This document shows positions 8,998 through 17,346 of a stretch of 64,000 bases of DNA, one piece after another; position 1 is the first letter of the stretch, and every line of letters begins with the position of its first letter. The translations under genes and the position numbers were made by a program. The notes beneath the pieces were generated by a model that did not search any database, had not been told where the DNA came from, and was given only the letters and a program-made list of their open reading frames with translations. Origin of the DNA: Bacteroidota bacterium (GTDB lineage: Bacteria > Bacteroidota > Bacteroidia > Chitinophagales > Chitinophagaceae). The stretch lies in NCBI GenBank assembly GCA_020161435.1, contig JAIUNV010000001.1, positions 310,001 to 374,000 on the forward strand, in the 5' to 3' direction.

Positions 8998-10044
8998 ATG
9001 AGTGATACTTTTCAACTCCAATGCCCCATGCCAACATTCGATTTTGATGCCATCAACCTCGGGCATGGCAGTGGTGGTATTCTATCGCAGCGGTTGCTGA
9101 ACAGTGGCGTGTTTGATGTACTCAAAAACGACAAGCTGAATGAACGCCATGATGGAGCAGTGTTTGAGCTGCCCGGCAAACTGGCTTTTAGTACCGACAG
9201 CTATGTGGTGTCGCCCATCATTTTTCCCGGTGGCAATATTGGCGATTTGGCGGTGAATGGCACCGTGAATGATTTGGCCATGTGTGGCGCCAAAGCAAAG
9301 TATTTATCGCTGTCGTTCATTTTGGAAGAAGGCCTGCCCATGACCACTTTCTGGCAAATACTCAGCAGTATTAAAACGGCCTGCGATGCAGCAGGCGTAC
9401 AGGTGGTAACCGGCGATACCAAAGTGGTAGAGCGGGGTAAAGGCGATCAAATTTTTATCAATACATCAGGCATAGGACAGGTGCATGCAAAAGCGGCGCT
9501 TGGTTGGTCATCCATTCAGCCCGGAGATGTGGTGCTCATCAATGCACCCATAGCGGCGCATGGCATTGCCATCATGAGTTTGCGTAGAGGTCTCGAGTTT
9601 GAAACGAGCATCACCAGCGATACCTGTGCTCTGCATCACACCGTGCTGCAACTGCTGGATGAGTACGGCGATGCCCTTCATTTTTTGCGGGACGCTACCC
9701 GTGGCGGTTTGGCCAGTGTGCTCAACGAAATAGCCAAAGACGGCTCGCATGGCATTGAGCTGTTGCAAAAAAATATTCCGGTGGATGAGCAGGTATCGGG
9801 TGCCTGCGAAATGCTCGGACTAGACCCATTGTATGTAGCCAACGAAGGCGTATTTGTGCTATTGGCAAAAGCTGATGCGGCAGCAAACATTTTGCGCAGC
9901 ATGCAATCAAACGGCTGGCCGCAGGCAGCTATTGTAGGCAAGGTAGTAGCCGAACACGCAGGTCAGGTAATTATGCAAAGCAGCATTGGTGGCCGCAGAG
10001 TGGTGAACATGCTGCCGGGTGAGCAGCTGCCCCGCATTTGCTAG
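8998..10044 (+). CDS. hypE: hydrogenase maturation protein HypE
   Basis: HypE dehydrates the carbamoyl group received from HypF to a thiocyanate on its C-terminal cysteine and passes cyanide to iron on HypC-HypD. The 348-residue chain shows the PurM/AIRS fold: GHGSGGILSQRLLN, FSTDSYVVSP, GDLAVNGTVNDLAMCGA, GDTKVVERGKGD and DATRGGLASVLNEIA. It ends in PRIC, the conserved tail with the reactive cysteine, so the protein should be competent. An ATG at 8998 is preferred to the GTG at 8995. Its stop overlaps by 4 bp the stop of the convergent membrane-protein gene. Confidence 0.95.
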   Translation: MSDTFQLQCPMPTFDFDAINLGHGSGGILSQRLLNSGVFDVLKNDKLNERHDGAVFELPGKLAFSTDSYVVSPIIFPGGNIGDLAVNGTVNDLAMCGAKAKYLSLSFILEEGLPMTTFWQILSSIKTACDAAGVQVVTGDTKVVERGKGDQIFINTSGIGQVHAKAALGWSSIQPGDVVLINAPIAAHGIAIMSLRRGLEFETSITSDTCALHHTVLQLLDEYGDALHFLRDATRGGLASVLNEIAKDGSHGIELLQKNIPVDEQVSGACEMLGLDPLYVANEGVFVLLAKADAAANILRSMQSNGWPQAAIVGKVVAEHAGQVIMQSSIGGRRVVNMLPGEQLPRIC

Positions 10045-10568
10045 GGCATGCGTTTGGTTTGTTGTACAAAATCTTTCAATCCATTCAGGTAGATGGCACC
10101 TCTTTTTTCTGCTGTATAATCTGCTGCTAGTGAAATAGCTGCTTGAACCGCCAAGCCTAATGCTATGCCATAGAGCATCAATTTATCGGGTTGGTTTTTG
10201 AGTAAAAAAATACCAACCAATGCTACCACCAGCAATACAATTTCCGTCCAGCGATAGACCACAAAATTGCGCATCACTTTTTCCATGCGGGGAATTTCCT
10301 GTGTGGCAATGGCATCGGGATTAAGATCCATTTTGTATACGATGTCTTTGCGTTGCGCATCGCTGCGGGAGTATACGGTGTAGCCAACCGTCAATTGCAA
10401 TAAGCCAACAACGATAAGAGGTACGGCTGCGCCTTTATGCAACGGCGTTTTCAGCCAAAACCAAAAGACTACAGCCACTACTATAGCAGTGATGCCGAGC
10501 AACACAAAAACAAGGCTTTCTATTTTTTCACCAGTGAAATACGCTTCGGCATCGGCTTTGGTAAACAT
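10041..10568 (-). CDS. small four-helix membrane protein, unknown function
   Basis: A 175-residue inner-membrane protein that I do not recognise. Four hydrophobic segments are visible: about 19-41 (VFVLLGITAIVVAVVFWFW), 48-66, 109-125 (IVLLVVALVGIFLL) and 131-150. The regions between are short and polar, and there is no signal peptide. It converges on hypE with a 4-bp overlap of the stop codons. On the upstream side it faces the MITE-like element at 10607. No role in hydrogenase maturation is implied by the sequence. Confidence 0.65.
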   Translation of the reverse strand: MFTKADAEAYFTGEKIESLVFVLLGITAIVVAVVFWFWLKTPLHKGAAVPLIVVGLLQLTVGYTVYSRSDAQRKDIVYKMDLNPDAIATQEIPRMEKVMRNFVVYRWTEIVLLVVALVGIFLLKNQPDKLMLYGIALGLAVQAAISLAADYTAEKRGAIYLNGLKDFVQQTKRMP

Positions 10569-10606
10569 GCTATTACAATAAAGGGTGATACAATCTGTAT
10601 GCCTTA

Positions 10607-10770
10607 AGAGACTGTTTAAAATCCATCCACTGCTATCCCCATGGGTCTTTTTGGCTGCAACTGCGTTGGATTTTTCGCCGTAGGCCTCCAGCTACGACTG
10701 CAAAATCCGCCTTGTTTCGCTCAAAAATTACCCGATGGGTATTTCCAGTAATGAAAATTAAACAGTCTCT
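10607..10770. mobile_element. MITE-like element with 13-bp terminal inverted repeats
   Basis: A 164-bp element bounded by perfect 13-bp inverted repeats, AGAGACTGTTTAA at 10607-10619 and its complement at 10758-10770. The inner part is itself an imperfect long palindrome (for example CCCATGGGT near the left against ACCCGATGGGT near the right), so the whole unit can fold into one hairpin. It encodes no protein. The right end touches the stop codon of the glutathione peroxidase gene. No clear target-site duplication was seen. Confidence 0.6.
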
Positions 10771-11353
10771 AAGATAAATGTTTTGTAATGGCAGCATCTA
10801 ATGGATCTACACCAGCCGGAAAAAATTGAATGAGTTGCCCTTCGGGGCTCACCAGGTATTTGCAAAAATTCCAGGTAGGTATTTGTTTGTTCCAGCCATT
10901 TTGTTCGGGTTGTGTGAGCCACTTGTACACGGGTTGCATGCTGCCACCTGTTACGGGTGCTTTTTGCATCAGCGGAAAGCTCACCCCAAAATTCACCTGA
11001 CAAAATTGAGCAATCTGTGCATCATCGGCTGGCTCTTGACCGCCAAAATCATTAGCCGGAAAACCCAACACCACCAGCTTTTCCGGGTATTGCTGTTGCA
11101 ATGCTTCCAGCCCGTTGTACTGTGCGGTGTAGCCACATTCGGAAGCAGTGTTCACCAGCAATACATGCTTGCCTTGCAATGTTTGAAATGGCAATGGTTC
11201 CAGATTGTTTCGGATGGCTTGCAATGAGTAAAACGATACGGCAGCCGTTTGTTTTTGAGCAGGCGCTGCAGCCGCTGCTTTATTGCCGGTAAGCTTGTGC
11301 ATGAACATGAGTACAGGGTACAAGCTTTTGAGTAAACGTTGTTTAACGGTCAT
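10769..11353 (-). CDS. glutathione peroxidase family protein
   Basis: A 194-residue thiol peroxidase of the glutathione peroxidase family that reduces hydroperoxides. The catalytic cysteine lies in LLVNTASECGYTAQY (not selenocysteine). The second signature is VLGFPANDFGGQEP, and the Trp/Asn part of the site is in PTWNFCKYLVSPEGQ. Bacterial members with Cys often use thioredoxin as reductant. An N-terminal extension of about 30 residues with a hydrophobic stretch (YPVLMFMHKL) precedes the domain and may be a weak membrane anchor. The final codons and the TAG stop overlap the terminal repeat of the adjacent MITE-like element, so the native 3' end may have been altered. Confidence 0.88.
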   Translation of the reverse strand: MTVKQRLLKSLYPVLMFMHKLTGNKAAAAAPAQKQTAAVSFYSLQAIRNNLEPLPFQTLQGKHVLLVNTASECGYTAQYNGLEALQQQYPEKLVVLGFPANDFGGQEPADDAQIAQFCQVNFGVSFPLMQKAPVTGGSMQPVYKWLTQPEQNGWNKQIPTWNFCKYLVSPEGQLIQFFPAGVDPLDAAITKHLS

Positions 11354-11465
11354 AGGGGTTCTATTACAATTTATCGTAATAATAATTGAAGATAAGGGTT
11401 AGGCAAATTTCTGTTTGTTGGAATAGCAAAGGACTTTGTTCAACCAATGGTATAGCATGATACAA

Positions 11466-11493
11466 ATAGCCCACGGTTGAAACCGTGGGCTAT
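11466..11493. repeat. REP-like palindrome
   Basis: A perfect 13-bp inverted repeat with a 2-base centre; the left arm is ATAGCCCACGGTT. It lies in the 188-bp gap between the FAD oxidoreductase stop and the gpx start, both on the minus strand. There is no T-run, so it is not a plain terminator. Sequences of this 'AGCCCACGG' type recur between genes in many Bacteroidota and resemble REP elements mobilised by RAYT-type transposases; no such gene is in the window. Confidence 0.6.
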
Positions 11494-11541
11494 GCATATT
11501 GTCTAAATCACTGAACATGGATTCATCCATTTGTCTAACAA

Positions 11542-14514
11542 TTATTGGAAGGCTTCCCACAGCACTTCTATGGGATGCAGGGCTTTGCGGCCCGTGCCAT
11601 CTTTTACCTGATGGCGGCAGCTGGTGCCGGGTGCGGCTATAATCACTTCTTCCGCGGCCGACCGCACCGCAGGAAACAAGACGAGTTCACCAATCTTCAT
11701 GCTCAGTTCGTAGTGTTCTTTTTCGTAGCCAAAACTACCCGCCATGCCACAGCAACCGCTGGGTATGGTTTGCACGGTATAGTTGGCCGGCAGCGACAAA
11801 ACTTTTACGGTAGGTGCTACCGAAGCCACGGCTTTTTGCTGGCAATGGCCATGCAGTTTGATGCTGCGGGGTGCTTGTGTAAACTGCGCTGCTGTGATAT
11901 TTCCTTTGTCGATTTCTTGTGCTAAAAATTCATCTATCAGCAAGGCATGTTTGGCCAGCTCTTTTGAAGCTGCCAGGTTTTCATCAGTCGCCAAATCGGG
12001 ATACTCATCGCGGAAGGCAAGGATGGCTGATGGCTCAATGCCAATGAGAGGCGTGTCGGCAGTAACCAGCGGCGACAACATTTCGATGTTCGTATTGGCA
12101 ATCACTTTGGCTTGTCGCAGCAAACCCTTACTCAGCCAGGTTCTGCCGCTTTCTATGTGTTGCGGAATGATGACTTCATAACCCAGCTTTTCCAACAGCT
12201 CAATGGCTTTGATGCCAATGTGCGTGTCGTTGTAGTTGGTGAATTCATCGCAAAACAAATAAACAGTTGGCAGTTGGCGGTTGGCAGTTTGCAGGGCTTC
12301 AATCTTCTCCCGACTCCCGACTCCCGACTCCCGTCTTTCCGTCTTCCTGTCTTTCCGTCTTTCATACCATGCTCTCAATGTCTGCTGCTGCAAAGTGGGC
12401 ATGCTTCTTTCTGTAGCAAAGCCACTAAATTTTTTCACCAGTGTACTAATGCCCGGAGCGGTCATCACAACATTGTAAGCACTGGGCCAAATGGCACCCA
12501 GCTTAGCCATGCGGGTAAAGTTGGCAATCATACGACTGCGCAGTGGCACACCGTTGGCATCGTAGTAGTGCTGTAAAAATTCAGCTTTCAACTTGGCTAC
12601 GTCTACGTTGCTGGGGCATTCGCCTTTGCAACCCTTACAGCTCAGGCACAGGTCCATCACTTCTTTTATTTCCTTGTGGTCGAAGCGGTTGACCTTGTTG
12701 CTGTGCGTCAAAAATTCCCGCAGAATATTGGCTCTTGCACGGGTCGTATCTTTTTCATTTCTCGTAGCCATAAACGAGGGACACATGGTGCCGCCGCTCA
12801 GGTGTGTTTTGCGGCAATCGCCACTGCCATTGCACTGCTCGGCATGCTGCAGTACATCCTGATTGTGGTAACGGAAAATGGTATTGAACGTTGGCGTTTG
12901 CTGCCCCGGCTCATAACGCAGCATGCTGTTCATGCTGGGGGTATCTACAATTTTGTTGGGGTTGAAAATGTTGTGCGGATCCCAGGTGTATTTGAGCTGG
13001 CGCAGCAGTGCATAGTTTTTGGCACCAATCATTTGTGGTATGAATTCGCCCCGCAGTCGGCCATCGCCATGCTCGCCACTCAATGAGCCCTTGTATTGTT
13101 TTACCAGCGTAGCTATTTCTTCGGCTATGATGCGGAAGAGTTTGTTGCCCTCAGCGGTTTTGAGATTGATGATGGGGCGCAGGTGAATTTCGCCACTACC
13201 GGCATGGGCATAGTGCACACTGTACAAGCCGTGCTTTTTCAAAATCACGTTGAAGTCGCGGATGAATTCGGGCAGGTCGTTTACATCCACACTTGTGTCT
13301 TCAATTACGGCCACGGCTTTTTCATCGCCGGGCAGGTTGCCCAGCAAACCAAGACCGGCTTTGCGCAGGGCCCATATTTTTTTGCAATCATCGCCATACA
13401 ACACGGGGAAATGATAGCCCAGTCCTGCAGCCCGCATTTCCGCTTCCATGGCGGCAAAAACGGGGGCAATGTCTTCGCGGTTATTGCGCAATATTTCTAC
13501 TACCAATATGGCGCCGGGGTCGCCCTGTACAAAAAAGCGGTTTTTGCGCTGCTCAATATTGTCTTTGGTGCATTCGAGTATGTAGTGGTCAATCAGTTCG
13601 CTGGCGCTGGGCTGGTATTTCAGCGCAATCAGGTTGGCCCGCAGGCTTTCGTCTACCGAGTTGAAATGAATGCACATCAGTCCGCCTTCTTTGGGTGGCA
13701 GGTCGTTTACATGCAGTACAATTTCGGTAATGAAACACAGCGTACCCTCGCTGCCCGCAATGAGGCTGCAGAAATTAAAATCGGGTCCGCCGGCGGTAAA
13801 AGGCGCCATGTCTACCAGCAGATCGATGGCATAGCCGGTGTTGCGGCGTTCCACCGTTTTTTTCGGAAACTGGCTGCGTATTTCTTCCTGATGTGCTTCC
13901 ACACTCAGCATGCTGCGTACCTGTTGGTACACTTTGCCTTCGAGGGTAGGCAGTTCACATTTGGCATGAAAATCATCGAGGCTCAGGGCTTTAAAAACCA
14001 CTTCGCTGCCATCGCTTAAAAAGCCTTTTACTTCCAGCAAATGCTCCCGGGTGCTTTTGTACACCACGCTGTTGCTACCGCAGCTGTTGTTGCCCACCAT
14101 GCCACCAATCATGGCCCGGTTGGCGGTGCTGGTTTCGGGGCCAAAAAAAAGGCCGTGGGGTTTTAAAAACATATTGAGCTCATCGCGGATGACGCCAGGC
14201 TGCACCCGTACCCAATGTTCGTCTTTGTTCAGTTCCAGTATTTGGGTAAAATGCTTGCTCACATCTACCACAATGCCATTGCCCACCACCTGACCCGCCA
14301 GGCTGGTGCCGGCCGTGCGGGGGATGAGCGACGTTTTGTGCTCGTTGGCAAAACGAATGAGTGTTTGCAGGTCTTGGTTGTGTTTGGGGATGGCGACGGC
14401 CAGAGGCATTTCGCGGTAGGCCGATGCATCGGTGGCATACAGCACCCGCATGGCCTGATCGGTATATAATTCGCCTTGCAGTTGGGTGGCCAACTGGCGC
14501 AATGGTTCAGTCAT
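11542..14514 (-). CDS. FAD/Fe-S oxidoreductase, fused GlcD-GlcF type (YdiJ-like)
   Basis: A 990-residue flavoprotein that joins a D-2-hydroxyacid dehydrogenase (FAD type) to an Fe-S and CCG-domain half, as in YdiJ-like enzymes that oxidise D-2-hydroxyacids. Visible parts are the FAD-binding PCMH segment (about 10-220: IPRTAGTSLAGQVVGNGIVV, MIGGMVGNNSCGS); the C-terminal oxidase cap (SLSGEHGDGRLRGEF); two ferredoxin-like clusters (CNGSGDCRK...CPSF and CLSCKGCKGECP, about 585-660); and CCG motifs (GHCQQKA, GCCGMAGSFGYE). The start is the ATG at 14514, because the frame upstream reads into non-coding DNA. The chain contains an unusual repeat-encoded stretch at 12265-12362. The exact substrate is not decided. 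Confidence 0.88.
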   Translation of the reverse strand: MTEPLRQLATQLQGELYTDQAMRVLYATDASAYREMPLAVAIPKHNQDLQTLIRFANEHKTSLIPRTAGTSLAGQVVGNGIVVDVSKHFTQILELNKDEHWVRVQPGVIRDELNMFLKPHGLFFGPETSTANRAMIGGMVGNNSCGSNSVVYKSTREHLLEVKGFLSDGSEVVFKALSLDDFHAKCELPTLEGKVYQQVRSMLSVEAHQEEIRSQFPKKTVERRNTGYAIDLLVDMAPFTAGGPDFNFCSLIAGSEGTLCFITEIVLHVNDLPPKEGGLMCIHFNSVDESLRANLIALKYQPSASELIDHYILECTKDNIEQRKNRFFVQGDPGAILVVEILRNNREDIAPVFAAMEAEMRAAGLGYHFPVLYGDDCKKIWALRKAGLGLLGNLPGDEKAVAVIEDTSVDVNDLPEFIRDFNVILKKHGLYSVHYAHAGSGEIHLRPIINLKTAEGNKLFRIIAEEIATLVKQYKGSLSGEHGDGRLRGEFIPQMIGAKNYALLRQLKYTWDPHNIFNPNKIVDTPSMNSMLRYEPGQQTPTFNTIFRYHNQDVLQHAEQCNGSGDCRKTHLSGGTMCPSFMATRNEKDTTRARANILREFLTHSNKVNRFDHKEIKEVMDLCLSCKGCKGECPSNVDVAKLKAEFLQHYYDANGVPLRSRMIANFTRMAKLGAIWPSAYNVVMTAPGISTLVKKFSGFATERSMPTLQQQTLRAWYERRKDRKTERRESGVGSREKIEALQTANRQLPTVYLFCDEFTNYNDTHIGIKAIELLEKLGYEVIIPQHIESGRTWLSKGLLRQAKVIANTNIEMLSPLVTADTPLIGIEPSAILAFRDEYPDLATDENLAASKELAKHALLIDEFLAQEIDKGNITAAQFTQAPRSIKLHGHCQQKAVASVAPTVKVLSLPANYTVQTIPSGCCGMAGSFGYEKEHYELSMKIGELVLFPAVRSAAEEVIIAAPGTSCRHQVKDGTGRKALHPIEVLWEAFQ
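12265..12362. repeat. low-complexity repeats inside the oxidoreductase gene
   Basis: Three simple repeats lie side by side: 'cagttggcagttggcggttg' type units (12265-12291), 3.6 copies of the 7-mer CCCGACT (12309-12333) and CTTTCCGT-like units (12334-12362). Read on the minus strand they encode an Arg/Glu/Ser-rich linker (RRKDRKTERRESGVGSREK) between two conserved parts of the enzyme. The frame is kept. Confidence 0.75.
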
Positions 14515-14936
14515 GGTTCTAGTTTCCTTGTAAAAGAAAATCAGGCAGCACTGCGAATGTAAGACCTGCCGCCGGCATTGCATCCGGTACTGTGGAAGAG
14601 CTGCATGCTGTAGGGTTGTTTTTCAAAAACAATCCGTGGATGACAGGTGAAAATAAATAGCCTGAAGGAGCATTGTTCTTTCTTATTTCAAATGAATAAG
14701 TCCAAACAGGCCAATCCGTTTTGCCTCTATTTTCCGCAGCATCATTTTTAAAAATTCTTTGCAACTACCGCTTGTTTTGTATGACCAAATACAGCTGCCA
14801 CATAGCAGGTAATTTTTACATTTGACAGCATGAATATTAACAGGAATTTGCCCGCCGTCAGTGGATTATAGCATTCCTTTACCACTCCACATTTCGTTGC
14901 TCACACACCAACTTTTTATAACCGTAAAAAATTGAT
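14515..14936. promoter_or_regulatory. 422-bp divergent intergenic region
   Basis: It separates the minus-strand oxidoreductase from the plus-strand OmpA lipoprotein gene and must hold both promoters. On the plus strand TACATTTG at 14817-14824 fits the TAnnTTTG -7 box, with no good -33 TTG at the right distance. No gene, repeat or hairpin was recognised in it. Confidence 0.35.
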
Positions 14937-15845
14937 ATGAAGAAATTGATGATGCCGGTAGCAGGCCTCGTGGTATTGCTCAGCAGCTGTGTCAGCAGTA
15001 AAAAATTTAAGCAGGCACAAGATGATTACACCGTACTGAATAATAAGTACACACAACTGCAGGAAGACCTGAAGAGTTGCGAAAAAGACCTGGTAAAAGC
15101 CAGCAATTTTTTGCAAACATCTGAGAACAACAATGCCAATTTGAAAGAACAACTCAAAACGTATAAGGACCAGGCTTCTAACCTGCAAAGTACAAATACG
15201 CAGGTACTGGGCCGCCTCGAAGACCTGAGTGTGCTGAGCAGTAAGCAGGCCGAAAGTGTACAGCAAAGCCTGGCCAAACTGGCCGAGCGGGATATTTACA
15301 TCAAAGACCTGCAAGGTGCCATGGCCCGAAAGGATAGCCTGAACATGGCGCTGGTGATGAACCTGAAAGGATCACTCGGCCCCATTGCTGACGACGACAT
15401 CAATATTGAAGTGGACAAGGGTGTAGTGTACATCAACATCAGCGACAAGCTGTTGTTTACCACCGGTAGCTACGATGTAAACCCCAAGGCCATGAATGTG
15501 TTGGAGAAAGTAGCCACTGTGCTCAAGAACCAACCCAACATTGAGTTTATGGTAGAAGGCCATACCGATAATGTGCCCATTAAAGGTGGTGCCCTCCGCG
15601 ATAACTGGGACCTGAGTGTGCTGCGGGCTACTTCAGTGGTACGCACTTTGCAAACCAAATTCGGCATCGACCCCAAGCGGATGACCGCCGGTGGCCGTGC
15701 AGAATATGTACCGGTAATGAGCAACAGCAGCGCCAGTGGAAAAGCCGCCAACCGCCGTACCCGCATTGTGGTACTGCCCGAACTCGATCAGTTTTTCCAA
15801 CTGCTGAACCCCGGCACTACGGCCGAAAAACCAGCAGGCAAATAA
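14937..15845 (+). CDS. OmpA-family outer-membrane lipoprotein
   Basis: A 302-residue lipoprotein that should tether the outer membrane to peptidoglycan. The signal peptide ends in a lipobox (VVLLSSCVSSKK, lipidated Cys at about 18). Residues about 25-125 are a long coiled coil (YTQLQEDLKSCEKDLVKA). The C-terminal OmpA domain (about 160-290) includes LLFTTGSYDVNPKA, MVEGHTDNVPI, LSVLRATSVVRTL, AGGRAEYVPV and NRRTRIVV. The Asp and Arg that contact diaminopimelate in this fold are at the expected places (GHTDN, NRRTR). It is a monocistronic gene with a strong terminator. Confidence 0.92.
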   Translation: MKKLMMPVAGLVVLLSSCVSSKKFKQAQDDYTVLNNKYTQLQEDLKSCEKDLVKASNFLQTSENNNANLKEQLKTYKDQASNLQSTNTQVLGRLEDLSVLSSKQAESVQQSLAKLAERDIYIKDLQGAMARKDSLNMALVMNLKGSLGPIADDDINIEVDKGVVYINISDKLLFTTGSYDVNPKAMNVLEKVATVLKNQPNIEFMVEGHTDNVPIKGGALRDNWDLSVLRATSVVRTLQTKFGIDPKRMTAGGRAEYVPVMSNSSASGKAANRRTRIVVLPELDQFFQLLNPGTTAEKPAGK

Positions 15846-15867
15846 GCCTTACGAAAGTGTAGTAATG

Positions 15868-15903
15868 AAAAGGGCACCGAAATAATTCGGTGCCCTTTTT
15901 TGT
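15868..15903 (+). terminator. intrinsic terminator after the OmpA-type gene
   Basis: A 14-bp perfect stem (15868-15881 with 15886-15899), a 4-base loop and a T-run, 23 bp after the stop codon. Confidence 0.85.
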
Positions 15904-16012
15904 TGATTTTGAGAAGCTATTCTAGATAAAAAGTTGTCCTTGAATGCTAAACATGAAGTGAGCAAAACGGTATAATAACAAATCACACAGGGGGAGGCGC
16001 AGGCCAGGCAAT

Positions 16013-16074
16013 CCCGATTGCTATCGGGAGGCCGGAGGCATCGGGTTTGCCTTGATCCCGATAGCTATCGGGAT
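16013..16074. repeat. paired CCCGAT palindromes
   Basis: Two palindromes, CCCGATTGCTATCGGG at 16013-16028 and the perfect 20-mer ATCCCGATAGCTATCGGGAT at 16055-16074, lie in the 411-bp gap between the OmpA-type gene and the dienelactone hydrolase gene. An A/T-rich inverted repeat (16105-16114 with 16121-16130) follows. Related CCCGATAG or CCCGGTAG stems serve as terminators elsewhere in this window (52894, 62451), but these two lack a T-run. The rest of the gap (15904-16256) holds nothing I can identify. Confidence 0.6.
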
Positions 16075-16256
16075 TCTTTGTACGCAAGCTCCCATTCCGC
16101 TTGCCTTTCTTTTTTTCAAGAAAAAGAAAGTAACAATGCTGAACCAACACGCTTTTCAAATGATGAAAGGATTCCTTGCAAAAAATAGATTGGCAGGTAG
16201 CTTCCGACATTCAATTCTAGATAGCTAACGGCAGCCGATTTGTGGCAATCGAATTC

Positions 16257-17111
16257 CTACTTCAAATACTTTTCCCAAAACGCCAACGTACGGCTCCACG
16301 AAAGTTTGGCCGCGGCTTCGTTGTAGCGGGCTGCAGAAGTATCGTTGTGAAAAGCATGATTCACGCCTTCGTACATGTATTGTTCATACACTTTGTTGTT
16401 GGCTTTCAGGGCATCTTCGTAAGCTTTGGCACCAGCGTTGATGCGTTCGTCCAGCGCCGCATAGTGCAGCTGCACGGCGGCTTGTATGTTGGGCACTTCG
16501 CTCAGCTCGGGCTGGCGGCCATAGTATGCTACAGCTGCTTTAAGGGCTGGCACACTCACCGCCAAACTATTGGCCATGGCACCACCCCAGCAAAAGCCTC
16601 CGCAACCAATCTTGCCCGTACAATCTTTGCGGCTTTGCAGGTACGGTACGGCACCGGCAAAGTTGAGCACGTTTTGTTTGGCATCCAGTTTGGCAAACAA
16701 GCCACGGGCTTCATCTTCATTGGCCGGTGTACCACCCAGCAGCGATAAGCCATCTACCGCTATGGCTACATAACCCGCCTTGGCAGCTCTGCGGGCCACA
16801 TCTTCGATATGGGCATTGAGGCCGCGGTTTTCATGAATGATAATTACTCCCGGATACTTTCCCTTTTTGTTGGGCTTGGCCAGATAGCCTTTCATGGTGC
16901 CGGCGGTTACGGTGTAGGTTACCTGCTCTGTGGCAATGTCTTCGTCGAGCTCTACGGTTTGCGCCATGGCATAGTTGCCTTCCAGCTGTGGCAGTATGGC
17001 CAGTGCAGCAGCGGTGCTGCCGGTAAGCATGGCCAGGCGTTTTAAAAATACCGTGCGGCTAAGTGGCTTGTGCGTGTACTCGTCGTACAGGTTGATGATT
17101 TGTTGATCCAT
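16257..17111 (-). CDS. dienelactone hydrolase family protein
   Basis: A 284-residue hydrolase of the dienelactone hydrolase family, an alpha/beta fold with a Cys nucleophile. The catalytic Cys is in GCGGFCWGGAMAN, and the His is in YEGVNHAFHNDTS. GVIIIHENRGLNAHIEDVARR is the characteristic N-terminal strand-loop with its Glu. Residues 1-50 form an N-terminal extension with SRTVFLKRLAMLTGSTAAALAIL, which resembles a Tat-type export signal (one Arg and one Lys-Arg pair rather than a clear RR). The protein is therefore probably periplasmic. The substrate is unknown; many members act on carboxyl esters rather than dienelactone. Confidence 0.85.
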   Translation of the reverse strand: MDQQIINLYDEYTHKPLSRTVFLKRLAMLTGSTAAALAILPQLEGNYAMAQTVELDEDIATEQVTYTVTAGTMKGYLAKPNKKGKYPGVIIIHENRGLNAHIEDVARRAAKAGYVAIAVDGLSLLGGTPANEDEARGLFAKLDAKQNVLNFAGAVPYLQSRKDCTGKIGCGGFCWGGAMANSLAVSVPALKAAVAYYGRQPELSEVPNIQAAVQLHYAALDERINAGAKAYEDALKANNKVYEQYMYEGVNHAFHNDTSAARYNEAAAKLSWSRTLAFWEKYLK

Positions 17112-17346
17112 GGGATTCTTAATTATAGTAATCAGACTCTAAAAATGCGCAATTCTTTTTATGAATCTTGTATTCGTTCGCATACCCGCTACAATGAATA
17201 GACGATTGTCAAGACGAAACGCCTGATTATCTGACAAACGCTATTAGAAAATGAAAAGCTGCGTTCAAAAAATCTAATCACTTTTTAAAACAGGTTATGC
17301 GGTTGGAGAAAAAATCTGAACTATATTGAAGAAAAATACCTCACTT

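Noticed and set aside
12309..12333. CRISPR-like array
   Set aside because: The 7-bp units are contiguous with no spacers; it is a simple tandem repeat within a gene.
13096..14019. 307-codon open frame on the plus strand
   Set aside because: Shadow of the FAD oxidoreductase gene, caused by its base composition.
14519..14764. 81-codon minus-strand open frame upstream of the oxidoreductase
   Set aside because: No start context, composition unlike the neighbours, and it occupies the divergent promoter region.
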